Made by a program: the position numbers and the translations under genes. Below, piece by piece: positions 27,157-34,821 of a stretch of 64,000 nucleotides of DNA; positions within the stretch are counted from its first letter, which is position 1, and each line of letters opens with the position of its first letter. Source of the stretch: Salegentibacter sp. 24 (GTDB lineage Bacteria; Bacteroidota; Bacteroidia; Flavobacteriales; Flavobacteriaceae); assembly GCF_004362395.1 (NCBI RefSeq), contig NZ_SNWE01000015.1:1-64000 (forward strand), given 5' to 3'. A model generated the notes under the pieces. That model was not told where the DNA came from and did not search any database. It saw only the letters and a program-made list of their open reading frames with translations.

Positions 27157-27971
27157 AATTCAGCTGATTTTGGGATATGCAAATACCCCAGATTCTGAAG
27201 AAGAAATTCATCGACTTCTGTAGTGCTGAGCTGCTTTTTATAAGCTTCACATTCTTTAACCACTTCCCCTATAATGATGATTGCCGGGGTCCCTAATTCA
27301 TATTCTTTGGCAAGGTTTTCAATATTCCCAATACTCCCGGCAATAAGCTTTTGTTCCTTTAAAGTGCCATTTTGGATAATTGCAACCGGCATTTCATCTT
27401 TGGCTTCATTTTTATATAAAGCAGCTATTTCAGCGAGTTTTCCCATTCCCATTACAATTACCACCGTTGCCGAGCTTTTAGCAGCCAGGCTCACATCTTT
27501 AGAAAGCTTATGCCCTGAAGTTGTTCCGGTAATCACCCAAAAACTCTCGGCAATATGGCGCTGTGTTACTGGAATTCCAACCGAAGAAGGTACCGCAACA
27601 GCCGAAGAAATTCCTGAAATCACCTCAACTTCTACTCCGTGCGCCTGAGCATAATTTTTTTCTTCACTCCCCCTACCGAAAACAAACGGGTCACCGCCTT
27701 TTAAGCGAACCACTGCACCTTTTTCCTTTGCAAATTTTACGATAAGCTCATTGATTTGTTCCTGGGCATAGGCGTGGCATCCTTTCCTCTTTCCCACAAA
27801 GATTTTTTCAGCGCGGGGGGCATGCTCCAGCATTTCAGGATTCACCAGGGCGTCGTAAAGTACAACGGCTGCATTACTGAGCGATTTCACCGCTTTTAAA
27901 GTCAACAGATCCGGGTCTCCCGGGCCTGCGCCCACTATCGTACATTTAGGTATTTGGGTTAAAGTTTTCAT
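27150..27971 (-). CDS. cobA: Uroporphyrinogen-III C-methyltransferase (SUMT)
   Basis: The 273-residue SAM-dependent enzyme makes precorrin-2, the precursor of siroheme. Motifs are VGAGPGDPDLLTLKA near the N-terminus and VVRLKGGDPFVFGRGSEE around 80-97, both diagnostic for the family. It sits among molybdenum cofactor genes, which makes sense because the island needs siroheme for NirB as well as MGD for the nitrate reductase. The dehydrogenase/ferrochelatase that finishes siroheme is not in this window. Confidence 0.95.
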   Translation of the reverse strand: MKTLTQIPKCTIVGAGPGDPDLLTLKAVKSLSNAAVVLYDALVNPEMLEHAPRAEKIFVGKRKGCHAYAQEQINELIVKFAKEKGAVVRLKGGDPFVFGRGSEEKNYAQAHGVEVEVISGISSAVAVPSSVGIPVTQRHIAESFWVITGTTSGHKLSKDVSLAAKSSATVVIVMGMGKLAEIAALYKNEAKDEMPVAIIQNGTLKEQKLIAGSIGNIENLAKEYELGTPAIIIIGEVVKECEAYKKQLSTTEVDEFLLQNLGYLHIPKSAELC

Positions 27972-27982
27972 TTGTTTTCAGA

Positions 27983-28549
27983 TTAATTTAAACTCGCTAA
28001 TTGTTGCTGTGTATTGATATTTTTTAACAAATTAGCTTCTTCGGCATCCACAATTATTTTTCTGGAATATCGACTTTTCACAAATTGTTGTACTCGTAAT
28101 TCATTATACTGAAGGCTGAATTCTAAAGCTTTGGTCAATTTTTTTTCATAGACACCGATAAGCGGAAATTCATTTTCGGAATCGGCCAGGTAACTGATTT
28201 CAGCATATTTTTGGGCCGTTATTTTTAGTAGTCTTTCAATGATTTCGGTACTAATAAGCGGAATATCACAACTTAGAATTAAGTTCTTTTCTGCTGAAGA
28301 GTGATGTAAAGCAGTGTAAATCCCGCCCAGCGGACCTTTTTCAGGAAAAATATCTTTAACCAGTTCTAATCCGAACTTTTCATAATCCCTGTTTGAGGTG
28401 ACCAGACAAATGTTTTCTGATATTGGTTTTACCGCATTTAAAATGCAGCTCATAAAAGTATTTCCGCGGAAATAAACCAGGCCTTTTTCAGTTCTCATCC
28501 GCGAACTTTTTCCGCCGCACAAAATATAGGTGTTTATTTGGTTTTTCAT
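27983..28549 (-). CDS. mobA: Molybdenum cofactor guanylyltransferase
   Basis: The 188-residue nucleotidyltransferase joins GMP to molybdopterin to give the MGD form used by NapA/NasA-type enzymes. The N-terminal LCGGKSSRMRTEKGLVYF is the GTP-binding signature, and LSCDIPLISTEIIERL contains the metal-binding Asp. It overlaps the TSUP gene by 4 bases and is followed by SUMT after 11 bases. Confidence 0.94.
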   Translation of the reverse strand: MKNQINTYILCGGKSSRMRTEKGLVYFRGNTFMSCILNAVKPISENICLVTSNRDYEKFGLELVKDIFPEKGPLGGIYTALHHSSAEKNLILSCDIPLISTEIIERLLKITAQKYAEISYLADSENEFPLIGVYEKKLTKALEFSLQYNELRVQQFVKSRYSRKIIVDAEEANLLKNINTQQQLASLN

Positions 28550-29283
28550 AATATCACCAGTTTTAGACAGGCTAAAGCCAAAACCCCAGAAAGAATATAT
28601 CGCAGGCTCAATGCCGAAATCCTTTGACTTCCGAAATACGCGCCCAGGCTTCCGCCAAGTAAAACGGCTGGCAACAACCAGAAGCTTTCAGCAGGAATAA
28701 ATCCGCCCTGAACAAAAAAACCTGTGAGACCGGCTAAAGAATTAACCAATATAAACAAGGCTGAAATCGCCGCAGCCTCTTTCATTGTTCCCCATCCTAA
28801 AATCACAATTAAGGGACTCAAAATAATTCCACCACCAATTCCTATCATACCTGACAATAATCCGATAATCATACCAGCAATGATGACTATAAGTAATTTT
28901 GGCTGAACAATCCTGCTTTTTTCCTTTCCGAAGAAACCTGAAATCCGGAGTGCACCTATTAGTAAAAATCCACCAAGAATTAGTTTAAAATACTGAGCAG
29001 GAATACTTAAATATCCACCTAAAAAAGCAGCGGGTATTGAGCCCAGCACCAGCCATAAAAACAACCGGCGATTAAAATTTCCTTTTCTGAAAAATAAAAA
29101 TGCTACTGCCGAAACCACCACATTAAGTACGAGCGCTGTGGGTTTCATAAAACTTACCGGAAATGCACAAATGGCCATAAGTGCCAAATAACCGCTAGCC
29201 CCGCCGTGTCCCACAACCGCATACATGAATGAAACCATAACAAGAATAAATAAAAATACTATGTTGAGTTCGGGGTACAGCAT
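28546..29283 (-). CDS. TSUP (TauE/SafE) family membrane permease
   Basis: The 245-residue protein has about 7-8 hydrophobic helices and the two family repeats with glycine-rich cores (VGHGGASGYLALMAI near the start, and GLLSGMIGIGGGIILSPLIV in the middle). TSUP proteins move small anions, mostly sulfur oxyanions or sulfoacetate, but substrates vary. It overlaps moeA by 1 base and mobA by 4, so it is firmly part of the cofactor operon. Nitrate, nitrite, sulfite or molybdate are possible substrates; none can be chosen from sequence. Confidence 0.88.
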   Translation of the reverse strand: MLYPELNIVFLFILVMVSFMYAVVGHGGASGYLALMAICAFPVSFMKPTALVLNVVVSAVAFLFFRKGNFNRRLFLWLVLGSIPAAFLGGYLSIPAQYFKLILGGFLLIGALRISGFFGKEKSRIVQPKLLIVIIAGMIIGLLSGMIGIGGGIILSPLIVILGWGTMKEAAAISALFILVNSLAGLTGFFVQGGFIPAESFWLLPAVLLGGSLGAYFGSQRISALSLRYILSGVLALACLKLVIL

Positions 29284-30455
29284 TACAGGTCCAATTCAAA
29301 ATATTCAACTTCCCCGTTCTCCGGGATTTCTTCAACATTTTCAGGGATACAAGCCAGGGCGTTGCTTACAGCAAATGAATGTAACATGGAAGACGACTGA
29401 CCCTTTAGGATGCTTAATTTACCATCTTCAACTTTGGCTTTTTGAAAGAAGGTTTTTCCTGCTGGTTTAAATATTCTCTCCGCTGAAATTGCCGTCTTGA
29501 GATTGGCCCTAAATTTTTTTCCGGTCATTTTCCGTATTGCAGGAAGGACATATACATAAAAACAGCTTAAACTCGAAGCCGGATTTCCGGGCAGGGCAAA
29601 GACTATCTTTTTGTCTTTTTTACCAAACCATAGCGGTTTTCCGGGTTTTTGTTTTACCATATAGAACACCTCATTGATATGGTTGGCCAGCAGTGCTTTT
29701 TTTACAAAATCGTAATCGCCCACTGAAATTCCACCGGAAATAAGCAACAGATCATTCTGATCCAGAGCTTTTTCAATGGCCTGCTTAGTCCTTAGAAAAT
29801 CATCTTTGACCCGATATTTTGTGATTTGATCGACTCCAGCCTTTTTTAATGCCAGTTCGAGCATTATAGAATTACTTTCATAAATACAACCGGGTTTCAA
29901 GGTTTTGCCAGGTTGCTGTAATTCATTTCCGGTTACCAGTATTCCTACTTTTGGAGTTGCATAAACCTCAACCTTAGCAATTCCGAGTCCGGCTAACAAG
30001 CCTATAGAGGCTTCATTTAATACCAACCCACTTTTAAACACCAGTTCCCCGGATTTTAACTGCTCACCTTCACTACGTATATTTGCGTATTTTTTTGGTT
30101 TTTTTATAAATTTTACGGTATTCCCGTCTAGCTGCGCCCATTCTTGAATAATTACAGTATCGGCATTTTCTGGTACTGCAGCCCCGGTAAATACCCGAGT
30201 GGCCTCTCCCGCCTTTAACCGAATTTTAGCAGAATCGCCGGCTTTTAATTCCTGGTTCAACGTGTAAGAATTACAACTATTGAGCATTACCGCATAACCA
30301 TCCATTGCGGAATTTCTGAAGCTAGGTAGGTTTATCGGTGAATAGGTATCAAAAGCCAAGGTCATTCCTTGAACCTCCGCAAGAGGAAGCATTACTGGCT
30401 CCATCTTAAATATGCTGGATGCTATTAATTCCAATGCTTTATCTACCTGAATCAT
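29283..30455 (-). CDS. moeA: Molybdopterin molybdenumtransferase
   Basis: MoeA inserts molybdate into adenylylated molybdopterin. I chose the start at 30455 (MIQVDKALELIASSIFKM), giving 390 residues, because the 14 upstream in-frame residues are not family-like and the alternative would leave no room for a leader. Motifs include NLPSFRNSAMDGYAV (about 45-60), TGAAVPENADTVI, GGISVGDYDFVKKAL (the catalytic Asp loop) and ALPGNPASSLSCF. It is the first gene of the nine-gene cofactor operon and carries a NarL-like palindrome 45 bases upstream. Confidence 0.95.
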   Translation of the reverse strand: MIQVDKALELIASSIFKMEPVMLPLAEVQGMTLAFDTYSPINLPSFRNSAMDGYAVMLNSCNSYTLNQELKAGDSAKIRLKAGEATRVFTGAAVPENADTVIIQEWAQLDGNTVKFIKKPKKYANIRSEGEQLKSGELVFKSGLVLNEASIGLLAGLGIAKVEVYATPKVGILVTGNELQQPGKTLKPGCIYESNSIMLELALKKAGVDQITKYRVKDDFLRTKQAIEKALDQNDLLLISGGISVGDYDFVKKALLANHINEVFYMVKQKPGKPLWFGKKDKKIVFALPGNPASSLSCFYVYVLPAIRKMTGKKFRANLKTAISAERIFKPAGKTFFQKAKVEDGKLSILKGQSSSMLHSFAVSNALACIPENVEEIPENGEVEYFELDL

Positions 30456-30499
30456 GGTGTTCCAATTATTATTGCAAGATAATAACTGAAAAAACAAAT

Positions 30500-30515
30500 T
30501 ACGTATTTTTACGTA
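30500..30515 (-). promoter_or_regulatory. NarL-type 7-2-7 palindrome before moeA
   Basis: TACGTAT-TT-TTACGTA is a nearly perfect inverted heptamer pair with 2-bp spacing, the same design as the nirB site (TACGTAT-AA-ATACGTA). Centred about 52 bases upstream of the moeA start, it would place the whole cofactor operon under the same regulator as nitrate and nitrite reduction. Confidence 0.6.
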
Positions 30516-30756
30516 ATTAAATACATAGAAATGCTTCTTTTTATGACTTTAGTAATTTTCCAGGTATTTAATTATACGATATAATTTTAATCACGATTTT
30601 TTTAAGAAACTCTAACTATCTAGAGGTTCATAATTCTTGAATTGCTTAAAGGAAGTGAGCCGGACAGTTTCTTCAACGATAAAAAACCGAGCCATTAAAA
30701 CAATGTTTATTTCTTTCATATGAGCTTAACAATTGAAGTGTATTGAGAAAGGATCT
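30516..30756. other. Intergenic region between moeA and the phosphodiesterase gene
   Basis: About 240 AT-rich bases beyond the moeA palindrome. I see no gene, no T-tailed hairpin and no recognisable repeat in it. Confidence 0.4.
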
Positions 30757-31698
30757 TTAACGATTAATTTCAGATTCTAAAAATTGAAGCACCCTTTCTG
30801 GGTAATCGGTTATAATCCCATCTACCTCTAATTCTATCATTTTCTTAATGGCCTCCGGTTCGTTTACAGTCCAGGGAATTAATTTCATATCCATATCTTT
30901 AATGGAATCCACAAACGCAGAATCTTTAACTAAACCATAATTGGGGCTATAAATTTCCGGCTGAAAATTAAGTAAATCAAGGTTTCTTTGAATGCCTTCG
31001 ATGTAAACCAGATAAGCGGTTTCAACTTCAGGATAACTTGCATGGATTTCATTGAGAATATTCACATCAAAAGATTGCAAATTCATTTTATTCTCAAGTC
31101 CTTTTTCTTCAATAACCTGCATCACTAATGCTACAAATTCCTTTGGGTTCGGCTGAAAAATTCCATATTCGTTTTCAGAAGATTTCAATTCAATATTATA
31201 TTTCACCGGCTCCAGCTTATTTTTCAAAATAAAATTTTCTACCGAATCTATAGCCTCGGCAAGTAATGGTTTGTAGGTCTTTTGTTTCTGCTGATCAGGA
31301 AACAAGCTATTTCCTTTTGAACCCACATCAAACCTCCTGATGCTATCATAAGTCATTTCGTAGAGATTAAAGTTCTCCTGATTTTCCTCTGAAATCGTAT
31401 CTCCTGAAGGGGTCGACACATACAGTGAGTGCATAAAGGGCTCGTGAGAAACCACTACTTTATTATCTTTGGAAATCACCACGTCCAATTCTATCACATC
31501 GGCATCTTTTTTTACTGCACTAAGAAATGCAGGAATACTATTTTCCGGGAAATTCCCCCTATCTCCCCGATGTCCCTGTACCTGAATCGAAAGTCTTTCT
31601 GATTTGATTTCCTGGAGCTCTTTGTCCTGTTCCTTTTTGTTCTTACAACCAATAGCAACAAGCAAAAGTGATAGCCATATGACTTTTATAAATTTCAT
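30757..31698 (-). CDS. Glycerophosphodiester phosphodiesterase, lipoprotein
   Basis: The 313-residue protein has a lipoprotein signal with Cys18 (LLLVAIGC), so it is anchored in the cell envelope. The GDPD domain starts at about 40 with GHRGDRGNFPENS (catalytic His43-Arg44), then VIELDVVISKDN (metal-binding Glu/Asp) and VVSHEP (second catalytic His). It ends with IPWTVNEPEAIKKMIELEVDGIITDYP. It should split glycerophosphodiesters from phospholipid headgroups into glycerol-3-phosphate and alcohol. Last gene of the SusCD phosphoesterase locus. Confidence 0.93.
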   Translation of the reverse strand: MKFIKVIWLSLLLVAIGCKNKKEQDKELQEIKSERLSIQVQGHRGDRGNFPENSIPAFLSAVKKDADVIELDVVISKDNKVVVSHEPFMHSLYVSTPSGDTISEENQENFNLYEMTYDSIRRFDVGSKGNSLFPDQQKQKTYKPLLAEAIDSVENFILKNKLEPVKYNIELKSSENEYGIFQPNPKEFVALVMQVIEEKGLENKMNLQSFDVNILNEIHASYPEVETAYLVYIEGIQRNLDLLNFQPEIYSPNYGLVKDSAFVDSIKDMDMKLIPWTVNEPEAIKKMIELEVDGIITDYPERVLQFLESEINR

Positions 31699-31710
31699 TT
31701 TCTTAAATTT

Positions 31711-31756
31711 TAAAATAAAGGCCCACCCGAAAAATAGAGAACTGTGGGCAGGCCTT
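31711..31756 (-). terminator. Rho-independent-type terminator between the two phosphoesterase genes
   Basis: Read on the minus strand, AAGGCCTGCCCAC (31756..31744) pairs with GTGGGCCTT (31726..31718) around a loop of about 17 bases with a small bulge, followed by TATTTTA. It lies after the metallophosphoesterase stop and would lower or end transcription before the GDPD gene. Confidence 0.6.
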
Positions 31757-31778
31757 GCAAACTAACACAAAATTTAAA

Positions 31779-33356
31779 CTATTCGATGGGTTCTGCCAAC
31801 CTATAATTGCTTTTGGCTGTATGGACTTGTCCAAACATATCGGTGGCTTTTATTTCTATTGTATGTTCCCCAGTTTTCAGCTTAGTTGGAATATTACCGC
31901 GCCATAGATGCTCACTTTTTATAGGGTTGGATGACCTTCTACCTGCCATTAATTCTTCCGTTAAGTCCCATTCATAAACCATCTCTACATAAGAAGGATC
32001 ATATTCTTCCAAATACTGCATTTCTTTCCACGGCTCATCGTCTATTCTGTACAATACCTCATCACCCTGGGTACCCATAAAGAAATTAACATAAATTCCA
32101 GCGCTGGTCCCTCTTCCCTGCGCCACAACCTTAGGCGCGAAAATTTCCATTTGATAAGCTGCAGGTTTTCCAGCAACTTTATAATCTATACTGTATTTAT
32201 TTCCCTGGAATGTTATAAATGCATAGCCTTTTGGAGTTCCATCCCGCATAGTGGAAATCGGAATATTATTTTCATCTAATTTACCGGAATACCAATCTCC
32301 CGAAGTCGTTCCCACATTATAATGATGGTGCGGTTTATCCTGCTGCCAGCCCTCTTCTTTTCCAAAGAAATCCTGGCGCTGGATATGGGTATGCGCTGAA
32401 AGCGAAAGGGTGTTTGGATACTTTTTTAAAAGTTGAAAAAGCCTCTCCCTGTCCTGATCCCGAAAAGTATCCCTTCCATCTGGTTCACTAAGCGGGATAT
32501 GCATTGCAATAACAATTAAATGATCTTTAGGAACGTGTTTTAGATCATTTTCTATAAACTCAAGTTGATCTTCCCTACAGCCTCCCCAATAACCTTTTCC
32601 ATCTCTGGGATCTGGATATAAAACATCATCTAAAACCAAAAAGTGAACTTTCCCATAATTAAACGCGTAATTAGCCGGGCCAAAATGAGCTTCAAAAGTT
32701 TCATCGGAGATCGTGTCGGATTCCACATCAAAATTGAGATCGTGATTACCCAATAAATTATACCAAGGGATTCCTATATTTTTGACTGCTTTAATATAGG
32801 GGTTGAATAGATCCAGATCGTCACCTACCAGATCTCCAAGACTTAAGCCAAATGAAACATTTTCTACACCTTCTACTTCTGCGACAATTCCATCAGCAAA
32901 ATAATCTACCTGTTGTGGAGTATAAGGCTGTGGATCTCCGAAAATAAGGGAGGTGAATTCTTCATTTTCCTGGGAAGGAATTAAAGCAAAATTTACCTGC
33001 TTTGGTAATTCACCTGTTGGTTCTACTCCGGTAAATTTTAAATCTGGTGATCCCTGCGGTTTATGATTATAAAAAAACTGTGGCAGATTGTTTTCATTTT
33101 TTATCAGCTTGTAACCTGCAGGTTTTATGATGGAAATGATATTATTTTTTCCAACCGGCAAATTATATTTCCCCTCTCTATCGGTAAGGACAACATTCCT
33201 TCCATTGGTAACGGCTACCTCAGCTATTGCTTTTTCCCGTCGGTCTTTTCTTCCGTTTTGATTGCTGTCTTCAAAAACATAACCCGAAGCAGTTTCCTGT
33301 GAACTCAGGCTCAAATTGAAAAAGCCGAAAATTAAAAGTGCAAGTATTTTTTTCAT
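31779..33356 (-). CDS. Secreted calcineurin-like phosphoesterase
   Basis: The 525-residue protein has a signal peptide (MKKILALLIFGFFNLSLSSQ). An N-terminal beta domain (about 22-100) resembles SdrD/Cna-B-like modules (YVFEDSNQNGRKDRRE). The metallophosphoesterase core (about 130-370) has FGDPQP, SLGDLVGDD, GNHD (203-206), AMHIPLS and SAHTHIQR, which supply the two-metal site. The C-terminal beta domain (about 380-520) matches the calcineurin-like phosphoesterase C-terminal family. It follows susD by 21 bases. With the GDPD it probably strips phosphate or alcohol groups from phosphodiester substrates captured by the SusCD pair. Confidence 0.9.
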   Translation of the reverse strand: MKKILALLIFGFFNLSLSSQETASGYVFEDSNQNGRKDRREKAIAEVAVTNGRNVVLTDREGKYNLPVGKNNIISIIKPAGYKLIKNENNLPQFFYNHKPQGSPDLKFTGVEPTGELPKQVNFALIPSQENEEFTSLIFGDPQPYTPQQVDYFADGIVAEVEGVENVSFGLSLGDLVGDDLDLFNPYIKAVKNIGIPWYNLLGNHDLNFDVESDTISDETFEAHFGPANYAFNYGKVHFLVLDDVLYPDPRDGKGYWGGCREDQLEFIENDLKHVPKDHLIVIAMHIPLSEPDGRDTFRDQDRERLFQLLKKYPNTLSLSAHTHIQRQDFFGKEEGWQQDKPHHHYNVGTTSGDWYSGKLDENNIPISTMRDGTPKGYAFITFQGNKYSIDYKVAGKPAAYQMEIFAPKVVAQGRGTSAGIYVNFFMGTQGDEVLYRIDDEPWKEMQYLEEYDPSYVEMVYEWDLTEELMAGRRSSNPIKSEHLWRGNIPTKLKTGEHTIEIKATDMFGQVHTAKSNYRLAEPIE

Positions 33357-33377
33357 TATTTAAATGTTTTTCGATTA

Positions 33378-34817
33378 TTAATTATCCCACCAAACCTTTA
33401 CATTGATGTCATCATTGCCTCCAAGCATTTCAACGGCCTCTAAATAATTCTCCCTATTATTTACCTGAATATCCTGAGGATAAGGAAATCTCACCGGCAT
33501 CACTGCATCGTTCAGCATTGCTTCTGTCTTTGGAAGCTGCGGAAAACCTGTTCTTCTATATTCAAACCACTGCTGATAATCGGTAAAATAAAGTGCATAA
33601 TATTTTTGAAGCATTATTCGCTCTAAAGTTCCATCATACTTTATCATTTCATTTTCAAAATAATTCTCAGGTACTTCGGTCTCCATCTGTTTAATAGCAG
33701 CCTTCACCCCGTTTAGATAATGGGTCTGGGCATCTCCGACAAAACCTCTTTGTGCCACTTCAGCTTTTATGAATTCAACCTCGGCATAAGTCAGCAAAAA
33801 TATCTGCATCGGGTTTTCTACCTGTTCAATATTGAAGGTGGAAGGATTAAATTCAAATTGAGATTCCGGTCCCTCATAAGCGCTGGGAATTCCTTTGTAA
33901 CCGATTGGATTATTATCTAGATCCGTAGCCATTGTTGCGATAACAGGACGTCTGGGATCCTCTAACTCGTTTAAATTATCTATAAAGAATTCTGATAAGC
34001 TCACACTTAATCTAAAATCCTGCGGCCTTCCCCAGGGGGAAACATTTGGAGTCACTCCCGTAACCTGTAAGATGGCCGATTCCTCAGTATTCTCGAAAAC
34101 CGGATAGATTGTAGGATTATTGATCATAGTGGATAATTGCTGAAAAGCGTTCATTTCTTCCCGGCCTGAAACTCGCAACAATAATCGCATACGTAAAGAA
34201 TTGGTGAATTTTTGCCATTTGTTTACGTCATTTTGAAATAAGATATCCTCGGCATAAACCATGGTGGCTTCGGTATCATAAAGCTGATTGGCGCGTTCTA
34301 AATCAGCAAGTATGGTTTCATAAATAAAAGACTGGGAATCGAAAGCAGGATAAAGATTTCCTTCCTCTCCTTTGACCGCCTCTGTCATGGGTACCGGACC
34401 AAAAATATCGGTAAGATTGGAATATACCCAGGCGTTTAAAGTAAGGGCAATAGCTTCATAATTAACATCCCCTGCATCTACAGCAGCGGTTCTCATTTCA
34501 CTGATATTATTCAGCCATTTGTAGTAATTGTACCAGGAGGAATTCCCGATATTGGGGCTAACATCATAGCGGTGCAAACCTCCAGAAACACTGGGGAAGG
34601 GTAGGGAAACCTGCATAAGGTCAAAAGTGATACTGGCACTTCTGTTTGCATTATGTGTGGCCAGGCCATAAATAATGGGATTGATAAGGGTCCCCGGGCT
34701 TATTTCTGCTATTCGATTGGGATCTTCGTTTATTTCTTCGAAATTGGAGGTACAGGCAACTAGCGATAAACTTGCTATCACCACGATACTAAAGAATTTT
34801 ATACTTTTCATCTTCAT
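33378..34817 (-). CDS. SusD/RagB-family substrate-binding lipoprotein
   Basis: The 479-residue protein has a lipoprotein signal (IASLSLVACTSNFEEINEDP, Cys22), then an alpha-helical TPR-like body with the family's KAEVAQRGF and RRTGFPQLP segments (a SusD-like_2 type). It forms the extracellular lid over its SusC partner, whose gene ends 4 bases upstream. The neighbouring phosphoesterases suggest a phosphate- or glycerol-containing ligand. This is inferred from neighbours only. Confidence 0.93.
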   Translation of the reverse strand: MKMKSIKFFSIVVIASLSLVACTSNFEEINEDPNRIAEISPGTLINPIIYGLATHNANRSASITFDLMQVSLPFPSVSGGLHRYDVSPNIGNSSWYNYYKWLNNISEMRTAAVDAGDVNYEAIALTLNAWVYSNLTDIFGPVPMTEAVKGEEGNLYPAFDSQSFIYETILADLERANQLYDTEATMVYAEDILFQNDVNKWQKFTNSLRMRLLLRVSGREEMNAFQQLSTMINNPTIYPVFENTEESAILQVTGVTPNVSPWGRPQDFRLSVSLSEFFIDNLNELEDPRRPVIATMATDLDNNPIGYKGIPSAYEGPESQFEFNPSTFNIEQVENPMQIFLLTYAEVEFIKAEVAQRGFVGDAQTHYLNGVKAAIKQMETEVPENYFENEMIKYDGTLERIMLQKYYALYFTDYQQWFEYRRTGFPQLPKTEAMLNDAVMPVRFPYPQDIQVNNRENYLEAVEMLGGNDDINVKVWWDN

Positions 34818-34821
34818 TTTT

